Shown: in pieces, positions 35,239 through 43,776 of the stretch
Position numbering within the stretch: the stretch's first letter is position 1
How the letters are laid out: each line of letters begins with the position of its first letter
Assembly (NCBI GenBank): GCA_903824185.1
Contig: CAIJVU010000074.1
Span: forward strand, 62,001-126,000
Direction of reading: 5' to 3'
Length of the DNA: 64,000 nucleotides
DNA from: an uncultured Hyphomicrobiales bacterium
Lineage (GTDB): Bacteria; Pseudomonadota; Alphaproteobacteria; Rhizobiales; Beijerinckiaceae
Notes under the pieces: model-generated
Told to the model about the DNA's origin: nothing
Seen by the model: only the letters and a program-made list of their open reading frames with translations
The model's database searches: none
Made by a program: the position numbers and the translations under genes

Positions 35239-37257
35239 TCACCATGTGGCTTTCGCCCCGACATAAAAAGCACGGCCGGTGATGCCGTAATTATAAATGT
35301 CCTGATAATGCGCATTGGTGAGATTTTCAGCGCGGATATAGGCGCTGACAGTCTCGGTGATTTTGTAACTGCTGCGCAGATCGAAACGGGCATAAGGCGC
35401 AAGACGGGTGCGGATCGAGGAGAAGCTCGCATCATCCCAATAGGAATCCGCACGATGTCCGACGAGATAAAGACGCGGTTCGATTTCCAGGCGCTCAAAG
35501 CCCGTATAAACCAGACTGACCATGCCCTGATGTTGCGGCCGCCGTAGCAAGGCCTGATGGCTCGCCTCGTCTTGCGCAATCTGGAATGTATAACTGGATT
35601 TCAATTGCAGCTGATCGGGGATAAGCGCCACAGTCATGGACTGTTCGAAGCCGTAACTATGGGCGCGATCGACATTAAAATAACAGCCGCCCAAAGTATT
35701 GTTTTGAAAAGTGGTGCAGGTGGTGGATTGGCCGTAATTGATCAGATTGTCATAGCGTAAATCAAACCATGTGAAGCTGGCTGTGACACGCTTGTTGAAC
35801 AGATCCTGATCAAAGCCTGCATCTATCCCGAGATTTTTTTCAGGCTGTAATAGGTTGGAACCATAGGCGCTGAAGCGTTGGTAGAGAGAGGGTGACTTGG
35901 CACCCGTGCCGACACTGGCGCGCAATTTCGTATCGGTTTCCGGCAGGAGATAGGCCGCCGTTGTGCGCCATGTCGCAAAATCATTGATCTCGGTATGATC
36001 CACGCGACCACCCAAAGACAGGCTCAAGCGATCCCCCAAGGGGATTTGATGAATGGCATAAACAGACTGCGTGGATTGGGAGGCATCGCCTGTGACATAA
36101 AGCGTGGACGAGCGGCGCGGCAAAGCCTCATTGGTGCTGTAGGCGGTTTCGGTTTCCGTTGTCGCGCCCAACACCATTTTGCCGAGCGCGCCGAGCTTCA
36201 CATCATTTTGCCAATCAATGCCATAGCGCTCGCCGCGATAGTCGAGGGCATTGGCCCCAAACAGCGAATAATCAGGAGAGTAATAACCGACATTGCCGGA
36301 CAAACGATCCGTGCGATTGGCAAATAATTTGACGGCACTGCGCCATTGGCCGTCCATGAAATCCATGCTGCCTTTGGTCCAGGCCTGCATGGTGCGATTG
36401 CGCGTGCGGTTGAAGGGATCATCATAAACGGTGAGATAATTGCTATCCGACCCGAAGTCATAATGATTGTTGTTCATCATGGCGATGATACCGGCATCAA
36501 GCCGGATGGTCTCTTGCGGCTGCCAACCGACCCGCGCCGACAGGCTGGCTTTTTCCGCTGGATCTTTTTCCAGAGGCGCTGTCAGATTGCGGGTGATCCG
36601 CGGAATGTTATGGCCGTAATTGGAAAAGCCATCGGTTGAAAAACCACTGACCGAAAGCGCGTAATCTGTCTCGCTGGTACCGCCGCTGACAGAGGCCGTG
36701 GCGGCGCGTGTGCCATAGCTGCCACCTTCCACACTGACGCTGGCTTTGGCATCGCGCTTGCCTTTGCGGGTGATGATATTGACCACGCCGCCCATCGCCT
36801 CCGACCCATACAAAGCCGATTGCGGTCCGCGCAAAATTTCGATGCGCTCGATGTCATTGGCTGCCAGTGCCGAAAAATCAAATTCGCCGCCGGTTGAGGA
36901 GGGATCGCCGATCCGCACGCCATCGAGCATCACCATGGAATGACGCGCTTCCGCACCGCGCAGTCGCAATGTGGCAAGGCCCGCCGGTCCGCCATTTTGC
37001 GTCACCGATACGCCGGGGACGGCGCGCAACACATCGGCAAGCGATTGCGCGCCCCATTTTTCGATCTCCTCGCGCTTGATCACGGTGACGGCACTGCCGA
37101 CCTGACCAATGCTGGTTTCAGAGCGAAAGGGTGTCACCACAATTTCATTGCCGGATGACGCGCTTGGCATTTGGCTTTGGGACAAAGCGGCTTGCGGTAA
37201 CAACAGACAAGCCAACAACGCAGGCCGCACGGCCTTGCGCACAAGAATCATAGACAC
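35239..37257 (-). CDS. btuB: TonB-dependent outer-membrane cobalamin receptor
   Basis: 672 residues from GTG 37257, which has GGAGG 7 nt upstream; ATG 37251 is possible but too far from that site. Signal peptide to about residue 26. TonB box-like NEIVVTPFRSE, plug domain VGSAVTVIKREEIEKWGAQSLADVLRAVPGVSV with SALYGSEAMGGVVNIIT, then a 22-strand barrel ending in an aromatic residue (VGAKATW). It imports cobalamin across the outer membrane using TonB energy. The cobalamin riboswitch directly upstream supports the specificity. First gene of btuBCD. Confidence 0.92.
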   Translation of the reverse strand: MSMILVRKAVRPALLACLLLPQAALSQSQMPSASSGNEIVVTPFRSETSIGQVGSAVTVIKREEIEKWGAQSLADVLRAVPGVSVTQNGGPAGLATLRLRGAEARHSMVMLDGVRIGDPSSTGGEFDFSALAANDIERIEILRGPQSALYGSEAMGGVVNIITRKGKRDAKASVSVEGGSYGTRAATASVSGGTSETDYALSVSGFSTDGFSNYGHNIPRITRNLTAPLEKDPAEKASLSARVGWQPQETIRLDAGIIAMMNNNHYDFGSDSNYLTVYDDPFNRTRNRTMQAWTKGSMDFMDGQWRSAVKLFANRTDRLSGNVGYYSPDYSLFGANALDYRGERYGIDWQNDVKLGALGKMVLGATTETETAYSTNEALPRRSSTLYVTGDASQSTQSVYAIHQIPLGDRLSLSLGGRVDHTEINDFATWRTTAAYLLPETDTKLRASVGTGAKSPSLYQRFSAYGSNLLQPEKNLGIDAGFDQDLFNKRVTASFTWFDLRYDNLINYGQSTTCTTFQNNTLGGCYFNVDRAHSYGFEQSMTVALIPDQLQLKSSYTFQIAQDEASHQALLRRPQHQGMVSLVYTGFERLEIEPRLYLVGHRADSYWDDASFSSIRTRLAPYARFDLRSSYKITETVSAYIRAENLTNAHYQDIYNYGITGRAFYVGAKATW

Positions 37258-37302
37258 AGCAATGCCTCCATCCGTCCCGCCGACGGTGTTGCGGTTACAA
37301 GG

Positions 37303-37509
37303 ACGTTGGCCGGTCTCCTGGCTCGCGGCGTTTGTCTGTTTTCCGCCTTCCCGATCCTGACACCATCCAGGGTGTGCTCAATCAGTGGCATAGTGGAAAA
37401 CGACCAACCGCTTACAGTTGCGGGGGCAGCTGCGGCATGAAAACAAAGCCTTAAACAAAGCCTGTTTCGGCACCGCATTCCCGTTTCACCCCTTGCGGGG
37501 CACCAACGT
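37303..37509 (-). promoter_or_regulatory. Cobalamin riboswitch (AdoCbl aptamer)
   Basis: On the minus strand the conserved parts appear in order: GGTGCCCCGCAAGGGGTGAA with AACGGGAATGCGGTGCCG, then GCTGCCCCCGCAACTGTAAG, then the B12 box AGCCAGGAGACCGGCC (plus 37308-37323). Closing helix P1 is perfect: ACGTTGG at the 5' end (37503-37509) with CCAACGT at the 3' end (37303-37309). The downstream leader carries a small GC hairpin and the btuB GGAGG, so control is probably at translation initiation. It represses btuBCD when cobalamin is plentiful. Confidence 0.96.
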
Positions 37510-37510
37510 T

Positions 37511-37539
37511 TTGTCAGGCTAGGGGATGTGCTTTATAAT
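37511..37539 (+). promoter_or_regulatory. Promoter of btuF, probably leaderless
   Basis: TTGTCA (37511-37516), a 17-nt spacer and a perfect TATAAT (37534-37539). The predicted start is 7 nt after the -10, which is the A of the btuF ATG at 37546. Confidence 0.75.
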
Positions 37540-37544
37540 AGCAA
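37516..37544 (-). promoter_or_regulatory. Probable promoter of the btuB riboswitch transcript
   Basis: Minus strand TTGCTA (37539-37544), a 17-nt spacer and TAGCCT (37516-37521). The predicted start falls at about 37509, the first base of riboswitch helix P1. The hexamers are mediocre, but the position fits. It overlaps the btuF promoter completely. Confidence 0.5.
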
Positions 37545-37545
37545 G

Positions 37546-38385
37546 ATGCCCCATCGCGCTTTCATCCGACTCTTTTGGCTATGTCTTTTTGCGCTGACCG
37601 CAAGCCCCGTGCTGGCGCAAAAACCGCCGCAACGCGTCGTCTCGCTCAATCTGTGTGCCGACCAATTGTTGCAAAGTCTGGCTGATCCCAGCCAGATTGC
37701 CGGACTGTCGCCTCTGGCGCGCGATCCCTCCCTCTCCCTCTTTGCCAAAGAGGCGGACAACCTGCCGGTGCTATCACCCAAAAGCGAAACATTGTTTCTC
37801 GTCAAACCGGATCTGGTTTTGCTCGCCCCCTATGAACACGGGCTGCTGCGCGAACGCCTAGCGAGAGACAAGATCGAGATCTTCATGCTGCCAAGCTGGA
37901 CCTCGCTTGAGGAGGGGGAAGCGCAAATCCGCGCCCTCGCCCAACGGCTCGGGCAAGAGGCCCGCGGCGATCAATTGATCCTTGAAATCACGCACGCCTT
38001 GCAAAACAGCCAAGCCAAAGCCTTGGGCCGCACAAAGCCCGTTTTGGAAATCGAGCGCAGGCTTTACACGCCCGGCCATACCAGTCTGATTGCGGCCTTG
38101 CTCGCACGCTGGCACATGCCCAATCTTGCCGATGATCTGGGATTATCAAAAGGTGGGTTTGTGGCTTTGGAAAAACTGGTTTTACTGAAACCGGAGCGGC
38201 TCGTCATCAGCAATGGCCAAGAAGCGGGATCCCATGCGCCCGATGATATGGGGCTCGCTTTGCTGCGCCACCCAGCCTTGCAGGCAACATCGGTGAAAAC
38301 CATCACGCTCCCGGCCCGCCTCACTTTATGCGGCGGACCTGCAACACCGATGCTGATTGAAGCGCTGTCATCAGCGCTTCAATAA
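37546..38385 (+). CDS. btuF: Periplasmic cobalamin-binding protein
   Basis: 279 residues from ATG 37546; a GTG at 37528 would sit only 2 nt after AGGGG and upstream of the predicted transcript start. Signal peptide MPHRAFIRLFWLCLFALTASPVLA. Helical-backbone metal-receptor fold (BtuF/FhuD type): PPQRVVSLNLCADQLLQSLADPSQIAGLSPL at the N-terminus, KPDLVLLAPYEHGLLRERL, and a C-terminal lobe with DLGLSKGGFVALEKLVLLKPERL. It delivers cobalamin to BtuCD. It is divergent from btuB and so not under the riboswitch. Specificity is inferred from location. Confidence 0.85.
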   Translation: MPHRAFIRLFWLCLFALTASPVLAQKPPQRVVSLNLCADQLLQSLADPSQIAGLSPLARDPSLSLFAKEADNLPVLSPKSETLFLVKPDLVLLAPYEHGLLRERLARDKIEIFMLPSWTSLEEGEAQIRALAQRLGQEARGDQLILEITHALQNSQAKALGRTKPVLEIERRLYTPGHTSLIAALLARWHMPNLADDLGLSKGGFVALEKLVLLKPERLVISNGQEAGSHAPDDMGLALLRHPALQATSVKTITLPARLTLCGGPATPMLIEALSSALQ

Positions 38386-38393
38386 CTCAGTAA

Positions 38394-40214
38394 TTAGGCC
38401 GCGCTTTCGCGGGATTTTTCGGCGCGCTTGCGATCATTCGGATCAAGATGGATTTTGCGCAACCGGATGGATTTCGGTGTCACTTCAACCAGCTCGTCGT
38501 CTTGAATATAAGCGAGGGATTTTTCCAAAGTCATGCGGATGGGCGGAGTAAGGCGCACGGCCTCGTCCTTGCCAGCCGCGCGGACATTGGTCAGTTTCTT
38601 GCCCTTGAGCACATTGATCTCAAGATCGTTTTCGCGGGTATGCTCGCCGACAATCATCCCCTGATAAACTTTCCAGCCCGGCTCGATCATCATCGGGCCG
38701 CGATCTTCCAGATTCCACAAGGCATAGGCCACGGCCTCGCCCGCATCATTGGAAATCAACACACCGTTGCGGCGTCCCTGAATATCGCCCTTATAGGGCA
38801 GATAGGCATGGAACAAACGGTTCATGATCGCGGTGCCACGGGTATCGGTGAGCAATTCACCGAGATAGCCGATCAGACCGCGGGTCGGTGCATGGAACAC
38901 GAGACGCTGACGATTGCCGCCCGACGGCTTCATTTCGATCAGGTCGGCGCGACGCTCCGACAATTTCTGCACCACGACGCCGGAATGTTCTTCATCCACG
39001 TCGATCACCACTTCTTCGAAGGGCTCGAGCATCTGGCCCTGATCGTCACGGGTAAACACCACCTTGGGACGTGAAACGGCCAGTTCAAAACCTTCGCGAC
39101 GCATGGTCTCGATCAAAATCGCCAGCTGCAATTCGCCGCGACCTGCCACTTCGAAGGAATCCTTGTCCGACGATTCAGTGATGCTGAGCGCGATATTGCC
39201 TTCGGCCTCTTTCATCAAACGGTCGCGGATCATGCGGCTCGTCACCTTGTCGCCTTCGGTACCAGCGAGCGGCGAGTCATTGACGCGGAATTGCATGACG
39301 ACGGTGGGCGGATCAATCGGCTGGGCGACAATCGCCACTTCGACTGAGGGATCACAGAAGGTGTCAGCCACGGTGCCTTTGACCATGCCCGCAATGGCGA
39401 CGATGTCACCGGCCTGTGCCTCGTCCACCGGCACGCGCTCAAGACCACGGAAGCCCAGCACTTTGGAAATGCGGCCTTGCTCGATCAAGGTTCCGTCACC
39501 CGACAACACTTTGAACGCCTGATTGGGCTTCACGCTGCCGGAGGTGATCCGGCCCGTGATGATGCGGCCCAAATAAGGATTGGCTTCCAAAATGGTGCCC
39601 AGCAACCGGAACGGGCCTTCTTCGGTGTGCGGCGGTTCGACATGGCGCAGCACCATATCAAAGAGCGGGGCGAGATCGACCTGCGGACCTTCGGGGCTTT
39701 CGGCCATCCAGCCGTTTTTGGCAGAGCCGTAAAGGATCGGGAATTCCAATTGCTCGTCTGTCGCATCAAGCGCTGCAAACAGATCAAATACTTCATTGAT
39801 GACTTCGGAGGCCCGTTGCTCGGGCTTGTCGATCTTGTTGATGGCAACAATCGGACGCAGGCCCAGCTTCAAGGCCTTGCTGACCACGAATTTGGTTTGC
39901 GGCATCGGGCCTTCGGCCGCGTCCACCAACACAATCACGCCATCCACCATATTGAGGATACGCTCGACTTCGCCGCCGAAATCGGCATGGCCGGGAGTGT
40001 CGACAATATTGATACGGGTGTCTTTCCATTGCACCGAGGTGCATTTGGCCAAAATGGTGATACCGCGCTCGCGCTCGAGATCATTGGAGTCCATCGCACG
40101 TTCGGCGACTTTCTGGTTTTCACGGAATGTGCCGGATTGGGCCAGCAACTTATCCACCAGCGTTGTTTTGCCGTGGTCAACGTGCGCGATGATCGCGATA
40201 TTGCGCAAATCCAT
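38394..40214 (-). CDS. typA: Ribosome-associated GTPase TypA/BipA
   Basis: 606 residues. Translational GTPase: G1 IIAHVDHGKTTL, G2 region RERGITI, G3 DTPGHADF, G4 NKID, followed by the EF-G-like domains and the BipA-specific C-terminal domain (GIIGYLGE-type segment reads GLIGYLGELLTDTRGTAIMNR). It helps 50S assembly and stress growth, notably in the cold. TGAGGA lies upstream of ATG 40214. A terminator-like hairpin sits only about 15 nt before the ATG. It is convergent with btuF, 8 bp apart. Confidence 0.96.
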   Translation of the reverse strand: MDLRNIAIIAHVDHGKTTLVDKLLAQSGTFRENQKVAERAMDSNDLERERGITILAKCTSVQWKDTRINIVDTPGHADFGGEVERILNMVDGVIVLVDAAEGPMPQTKFVVSKALKLGLRPIVAINKIDKPEQRASEVINEVFDLFAALDATDEQLEFPILYGSAKNGWMAESPEGPQVDLAPLFDMVLRHVEPPHTEEGPFRLLGTILEANPYLGRIITGRITSGSVKPNQAFKVLSGDGTLIEQGRISKVLGFRGLERVPVDEAQAGDIVAIAGMVKGTVADTFCDPSVEVAIVAQPIDPPTVVMQFRVNDSPLAGTEGDKVTSRMIRDRLMKEAEGNIALSITESSDKDSFEVAGRGELQLAILIETMRREGFELAVSRPKVVFTRDDQGQMLEPFEEVVIDVDEEHSGVVVQKLSERRADLIEMKPSGGNRQRLVFHAPTRGLIGYLGELLTDTRGTAIMNRLFHAYLPYKGDIQGRRNGVLISNDAGEAVAYALWNLEDRGPMMIEPGWKVYQGMIVGEHTRENDLEINVLKGKKLTNVRAAGKDEAVRLTPPIRMTLEKSLAYIQDDELVEVTPKSIRLRKIHLDPNDRKRAEKSRESAA

Positions 40215-40228
40215 AAAAAAGCATCCTC

Positions 40229-40285
40229 AAAAAAATCAGGACAATGATCCTGAACGCCAAAACCCGGCCCCTGCGAGACCGGGTT
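40229..40285 (-). terminator. Two tandem terminator-like hairpins in the typA leader
   Basis: Leftward, the first stem pairs AACCCGG (40279-40285) with CCGGGTT (40261-40267), followed by TTGG. The second pairs TCAGGA with TCCTGA (40236-40253) and runs straight into seven T (40229-40235), a standard intrinsic terminator. The typA ribosome site and ATG follow at once. Either they end the argG transcript 240 bp past its stop, or they attenuate typA. Confidence 0.7.
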
Positions 40286-40524
40286 AAACCCTCATGCCAA
40301 TGGTTGAAAACTCAGGTTCGAAAACCAGTGAGGCGGAAAACCACTAACGATAAAACCCTTTTGCAAATCCCGCCGGACATGGTGAATCCCGCAAGACTTA
40401 TTGCGCTGCACATAATAGATTTGCAGGCAAAAGGCAACCGAAAGCCGTGCATGGCTCCCGTAAAGCCTATGCAGGGACAGTCCCTCCGCCAGAAAGCGAA
40501 GGGTCCGACCCCGATAGGGGGCTT
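40286..40524. other. Upstream part of the argG-typA intergenic region
   Basis: 239 bp with no supported gene. GGGAC-A-GTCCC (40473-40483) is a small perfect inverted repeat. TTGCCT and TATTAT occur on the minus strand but only 14 nt apart, too close for a good promoter. A stem GGGGCTTT/AAAGCCCC overlaps the argG stop, without a T tract. Confidence 0.4.
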
Positions 40525-41757
40525 TTAAAGCCCCATTTTGCGCTTGCGCTGGCCCAAAGTGCGCAGCCGCAAGGCATTAAGGCGGATAAAGCCCTGCGCA
40601 TCGCGGTGATCATAGGCGACCGCCCCTTCTTCAAAGGTGACAAGGTCTTGATCATACAAGGAATAAGGGCTTTCACGCCCGACAACCCAGGCATTGCCCT
40701 TATAGAGATTGAGGGTAACGCGGCCCGTCACGCATTCCTGCGACTTGTCGATCATGACCTGCAACATCTCGCGTTCGGGCGAGAACCAGAAGCCGTTATA
40801 GATGAGCTCCGCATAACGCGGCATCAGCTCGTCTTTCAAATGCGCCGCGCCGCGATCCAGCGTGATAGACTCAATGCCGCGATGCGCCACCAGCAAGATT
40901 GTGCCGCCGGGGGTTTCATACATGCCGCGGGATTTCATGCCGACAAAGCGGTTTTCCACGAGATCCAAGCGGCCAATACCGTTTTCACGCCCCAAAGCGT
41001 TCAAGTGGGTCAGCAGCATGGCGGGAGACAATTTCTCGCCATTGATGGCCACCGCATCGCCTTTTTCGAAATCAATGGTGATGGTGGTGATTTTATCGGG
41101 TGCCTGTTCCGGCCCGATGGTGCGGGAATAGACATAATCGGGCACCTGAACCGCCGGATCTTCCAGCACTTTTCCTTCCGACGAGGCATGCAAGAGATTG
41201 GCGTCCACCGAGAAGGGGGCTTCGCCGCGCTTGTCCTTGGCAATCGGGATTTGATTCTGCTCGGCAAATTCCAAAAGCTTGGTGCGCGAGGTCAGATCCC
41301 ATTCGCGCCACGGGGCGATGATGGTGATATCGGGCTTGAGGGCATAATAGCCCAATTCAAAGCGCACCTGATCATTGCCTTTGCCGGTGGCGCCATGGGA
41401 AACCGCGTCAGCCCCGACTTTTTCGGCAATTTCAATCTGTTTTTTGGCAATCAAGGGCCGTGCGATGGAGGTGCCGAGCAAATAGACGCCTTCATAGACC
41501 GCATTGGCGCGGAACATCGGGAAGACGTAATCGCGGACAAATTCCTCGCGGACATCCTCGATAAAAATATTTTCAGGCTTGATGCCGAGCAGCAAGGCCT
41601 TGTCGCGCGCTGGCCCCAATTCCTCGCCCTGACCCAGATCGGCGGTAAAGGTGACAACCTCGCAGCCATAGGTGGTTTGCAGCCATTTCAGGATAATGGA
41701 TGTATCGAGGCCGCCGGAATAAGCGAGAACGACTTTTTTAACGGGCTTGCTGGACAT
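40525..41757 (-). CDS. argG: Argininosuccinate synthase
   Basis: 410 residues from ATG 41757, with AGAGG about 8 nt upstream; the GTG at 41766 overlaps that site. It joins citrulline and aspartate with ATP in arginine synthesis. N-terminal PP-loop [18 protein letters not shown], then the [13 protein letters not shown] motif, the [15 protein letters not shown] segment, and [10 protein letters not shown]. Length matches the family. It is divergent from the M17 peptidase gene. Confidence 0.96.
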   Translation of the reverse strand: MSSKPVKKVVLAYSGGLDTSIILKWLQTTYGCEVVTFTADLGQGEELGPARDKALLLGIKPENIFIEDVREEFVRDYVFPMFRANAVYEGVYLLGTSIARPLIAKKQIEIAEKVGADAVSHGATGKGNDQVRFELGYYALKPDITIIAPWREWDLTSRTKLLEFAEQNQIPIAKDKRGEAPFSVDANLLHASSEGKVLEDPAVQVPDYVYSRTIGPEQAPDKITTITIDFEKGDAVAINGEKLSPAMLLTHLNALGRENGIGRLDLVENRFVGMKSRGMYETPGGTILLVAHRGIESITLDRGAAHLKDELMPRYAELIYNGFWFSPEREMLQVMIDKSQECVTGRVTLNLYKGNAWVVGRESPYSLYDQDLVTFEEGAVAYDHRDAQGFIRLNALRLRTLGQRKRKMGL

Positions 41758-41827
41758 GGTTTTCACCTCTCTGGATTGCGGCGCGCATCATAGGCAAGCT
41801 TTACTCAGGCGCAAGCCTAGCGTCCAG

Positions 41828-41857
41828 ATCCGTCCTGCAAGAATCCGTCCTGCAAGA
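41828..41857. repeat. Perfect tandem 15-bp repeat between argG and the M17 peptidase gene
   Basis: ATCCGTCCTGCAAGA occurs twice in a row (41828-41842 and 41843-41857) without mismatch. About 30 bp away TAGGCAAGC (41791-41799) and GCAAGCCTA (41811-41819) form an imperfect inverted repeat. Both lie in the 184-bp divergent promoter region. The 15-bp unit would shift a binding site by about 1.4 helical turns, so it may equally be a recent duplication. Confidence 0.6.
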
Positions 41858-41941
41858 AATGTCATCCACCATCAGGTCTTGCCAAAACAGAAGCGTTCAT
41901 GCTCGCTTAGGACAAATCCATCCTCTGCTGCGAGCGCGATC

Positions 41942-43354
41942 ATGACCCCTGAAGCGACCCCATCCGATCCTTTGCTGCATCCAGCCTTGCTGGCCGATCA
42001 CCCGCAGGCGATCCCCTTGCATGCCGTGACCCCGCAAAACTGGGAGGATCGCGCAAAATCCGTCGGGCCGCTGGCGCAAACCTATGCCAAACAGCAGGGT
42101 TTTGCCGGTCAGGACGGACAAATCATCCAGCTTCCTGCGCAAGACGGCCAAGTGGCGGCGGTTTTGCTGGGGGTCGATGCACATAAAAACGAAGACAGTG
42201 TGTTTGCCGCAGGGCGGCTGGCGCAAAGCCTGCCCACGGGCGATTATTGTCTCGGGGAGGGGTGGAGCGATCAAAATGCCGCTGCTTTGGCCTTTTTATT
42301 GAGCCTTTACCGCTTTGAACGCTATAAAAAGCCCGATCCGAAGATCCGGCGTCTGGTTTTGCCGCAAGGCTGCGATGGCCATGCTTTGACCGTCATGTCG
42401 CAATCCATCGCGTGGGGGCGCGATCTGATCAATACGCCCGCCAATGATATGGGCCCGCACCATATCGAAGCGGCCGCCCGCTGGCTGGCCGGTCTCTATG
42501 GTGCCACCATCGCCTGCATCGAGGGGCAGGCCCTGCTAACGCAAAATTTCCCGATGATCCATGCGGTGGGCCGCGCCTCGACCCGCGCGCCGCGCCTGAT
42601 CGATCTGACATGGGGTGACCCCGCCCATAAAAAGGTGACGCTGATCGGCAAGGGCGTGGCCTTTGACACCGGCGGCCTCAATATCAAACCCGATGCCTCG
42701 ATGTTGCTGATGAAAAAAGACATGGGCGGGGCAGCCACGGCCTTGGCCACGGCCCGCATGGTGATGGGGCTGGGTTTGAAAATCCGGCTGCGCGTGCTGA
42801 TTCCGGCGGTTGAAAATGCCATTTCCGGTTCGGCCTTCCGACCCGGTGACGTGTTGCAAAGCCGCAAGGGGTTAACGGTTGAAATCGGCAATACGGATGC
42901 GGAAGGGCGGCTCATTCTGGCCGATGCCTTGGCACTGGCCGATGAGGACAGTCCCGACCTGATCGTGCAATTCGCCACGTTAACGGGTGCGGCCCGTGTG
43001 GCGCTTGGACCGGACCTGCCGCCTTTCTACACCAAGAACGATACGCTCGCGAAACGGATTCAGGAATTGGGGCTTGCCGTTCATGATCCGGTCTGGAACC
43101 TGCCGCTCTGGAACCGCTACCGCATGATGCTGGACTCCAAAATCGCCGATATCAATCATATTTCCAGCGGGGGCTTTGCCGGTTCCATCACCGCAGCGCT
43201 GTTTTTGGACCGTTTTGTGGAACAGGCGAAAGATTATGTGCATTTTGACATTTTCGGATGGACGCCCACCGCCCGTCCGGGGCGCAGCGAAGGCGGCGAA
43301 CCACAGGCCGCGCGGCTGATTTTTGAGCTTTTGAAACGAGATTTCAGCGCCTGA
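41942..43354 (+). CDS. Leucyl aminopeptidase family (M17) protein
   Basis: 470 residues from ATG 41942; a longer reading from 41747 would extend back into the argG coding region. Two-zinc aminopeptidase: catalytic domain motifs GKGVAFDTGGLNIKPDASMLLMKKDMGGA (metal Lys and Asp) and the signature NTDAEGRLILADAL with the bicarbonate-site Arg. The N-terminal domain is shorter and diverged, as in the PepB-like subfamily. It removes N-terminal residues from peptides in the cytoplasm. It is followed by marR and an NlpC/P60 gene, which suggests peptide or muropeptide processing. Confidence 0.9.
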   Translation: MTPEATPSDPLLHPALLADHPQAIPLHAVTPQNWEDRAKSVGPLAQTYAKQQGFAGQDGQIIQLPAQDGQVAAVLLGVDAHKNEDSVFAAGRLAQSLPTGDYCLGEGWSDQNAAALAFLLSLYRFERYKKPDPKIRRLVLPQGCDGHALTVMSQSIAWGRDLINTPANDMGPHHIEAAARWLAGLYGATIACIEGQALLTQNFPMIHAVGRASTRAPRLIDLTWGDPAHKKVTLIGKGVAFDTGGLNIKPDASMLLMKKDMGGAATALATARMVMGLGLKIRLRVLIPAVENAISGSAFRPGDVLQSRKGLTVEIGNTDAEGRLILADALALADEDSPDLIVQFATLTGAARVALGPDLPPFYTKNDTLAKRIQELGLAVHDPVWNLPLWNRYRMMLDSKIADINHISSGGFAGSITAALFLDRFVEQAKDYVHFDIFGWTPTARPGRSEGGEPQAARLIFELLKRDFSA

Positions 43355-43385
43355 CCCCTGACAAATCCATTGCGAAGCAGGCAGG

Positions 43386-43413
43386 ACTGTTTCTATAACG
43401 GATACGAAACAGT
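43386..43413. promoter_or_regulatory. MarR-type operator overlapping its own promoter
   Basis: ACTGTTTC (43386-43393) and GAAACAGT (43406-43413) form a perfect 8-bp inverted repeat with 12 bp between, 20 bp centre to centre (two helical turns). The spacer begins with TATAAC, a good -10 with TTGCGA 18 nt upstream. It ends 12 bp before the marR ATG, as expected for autorepression. Confidence 0.7.
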
Positions 43414-43425
43414 ACTGGGATTGTC

Positions 43426-43776
43426 ATGACATCCGGCCTTAAATCCGCTCAAGCTTTGTCTTTGTGGAACCATTGCATGCTGGATCTGGTCCGGCTGGAT
43501 CAATCTGGCCTGACCCTGCGGCAATTATCGATCCTTTTGACGGTCTATCTGGAATTGCCGCCCCATACCGTGCGCGGATTGGCGGAACGGCTGCATGTGG
43601 CGAAACCCGTGATCAGCCGCGCGCTGGATACGCTGGGACGGCAGGATCTGATCCTGCGCAAGCGTGATCCGAGCGACCGCCGCAATGTGCTGGTGCAGCG
43701 CACCGTCAAAGGCGCTCTGTTTGTTGAAAATCTGGGGGATATTATGATGACCCATGCCAAAGGCCTGATCGCATGA
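43426..43776 (+). CDS. MarR-family transcriptional regulator
   Basis: 116 residues, short for MarR. Winged helix-turn-helix: LTLRQLSILLTVYLELPPHTVRGLAERLHVAKPVISRALDTLGRQDLILRKRDPSDRRNVLVQRTVKG, with the DxRxx wing (DPSDRRNVLV). The dimerisation helices at both ends are brief. Its stop overlaps the NlpC/P60 start by 4 bp (ATGA), so both are made together. The perfect inverted repeat at 43386-43413 is its likely operator. Confidence 0.88.
   Translation: MTSGLKSAQALSLWNHCMLDLVRLDQSGLTLRQLSILLTVYLELPPHTVRGLAERLHVAKPVISRALDTLGRQDLILRKRDPSDRRNVLVQRTVKGALFVENLGDIMMTHAKGLIA

Noticed and set aside
38360-38379. Perfect hairpin AAGCGCTG/CAGCGCTT at the 3' end of btuF as a terminator
   Set aside because: It lies in coding sequence and no T tract follows in either direction.
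40447-41793. A 448-codon plus-strand frame over argG
   Set aside because: Antisense shadow of argG; no start signal and no recognisable protein.
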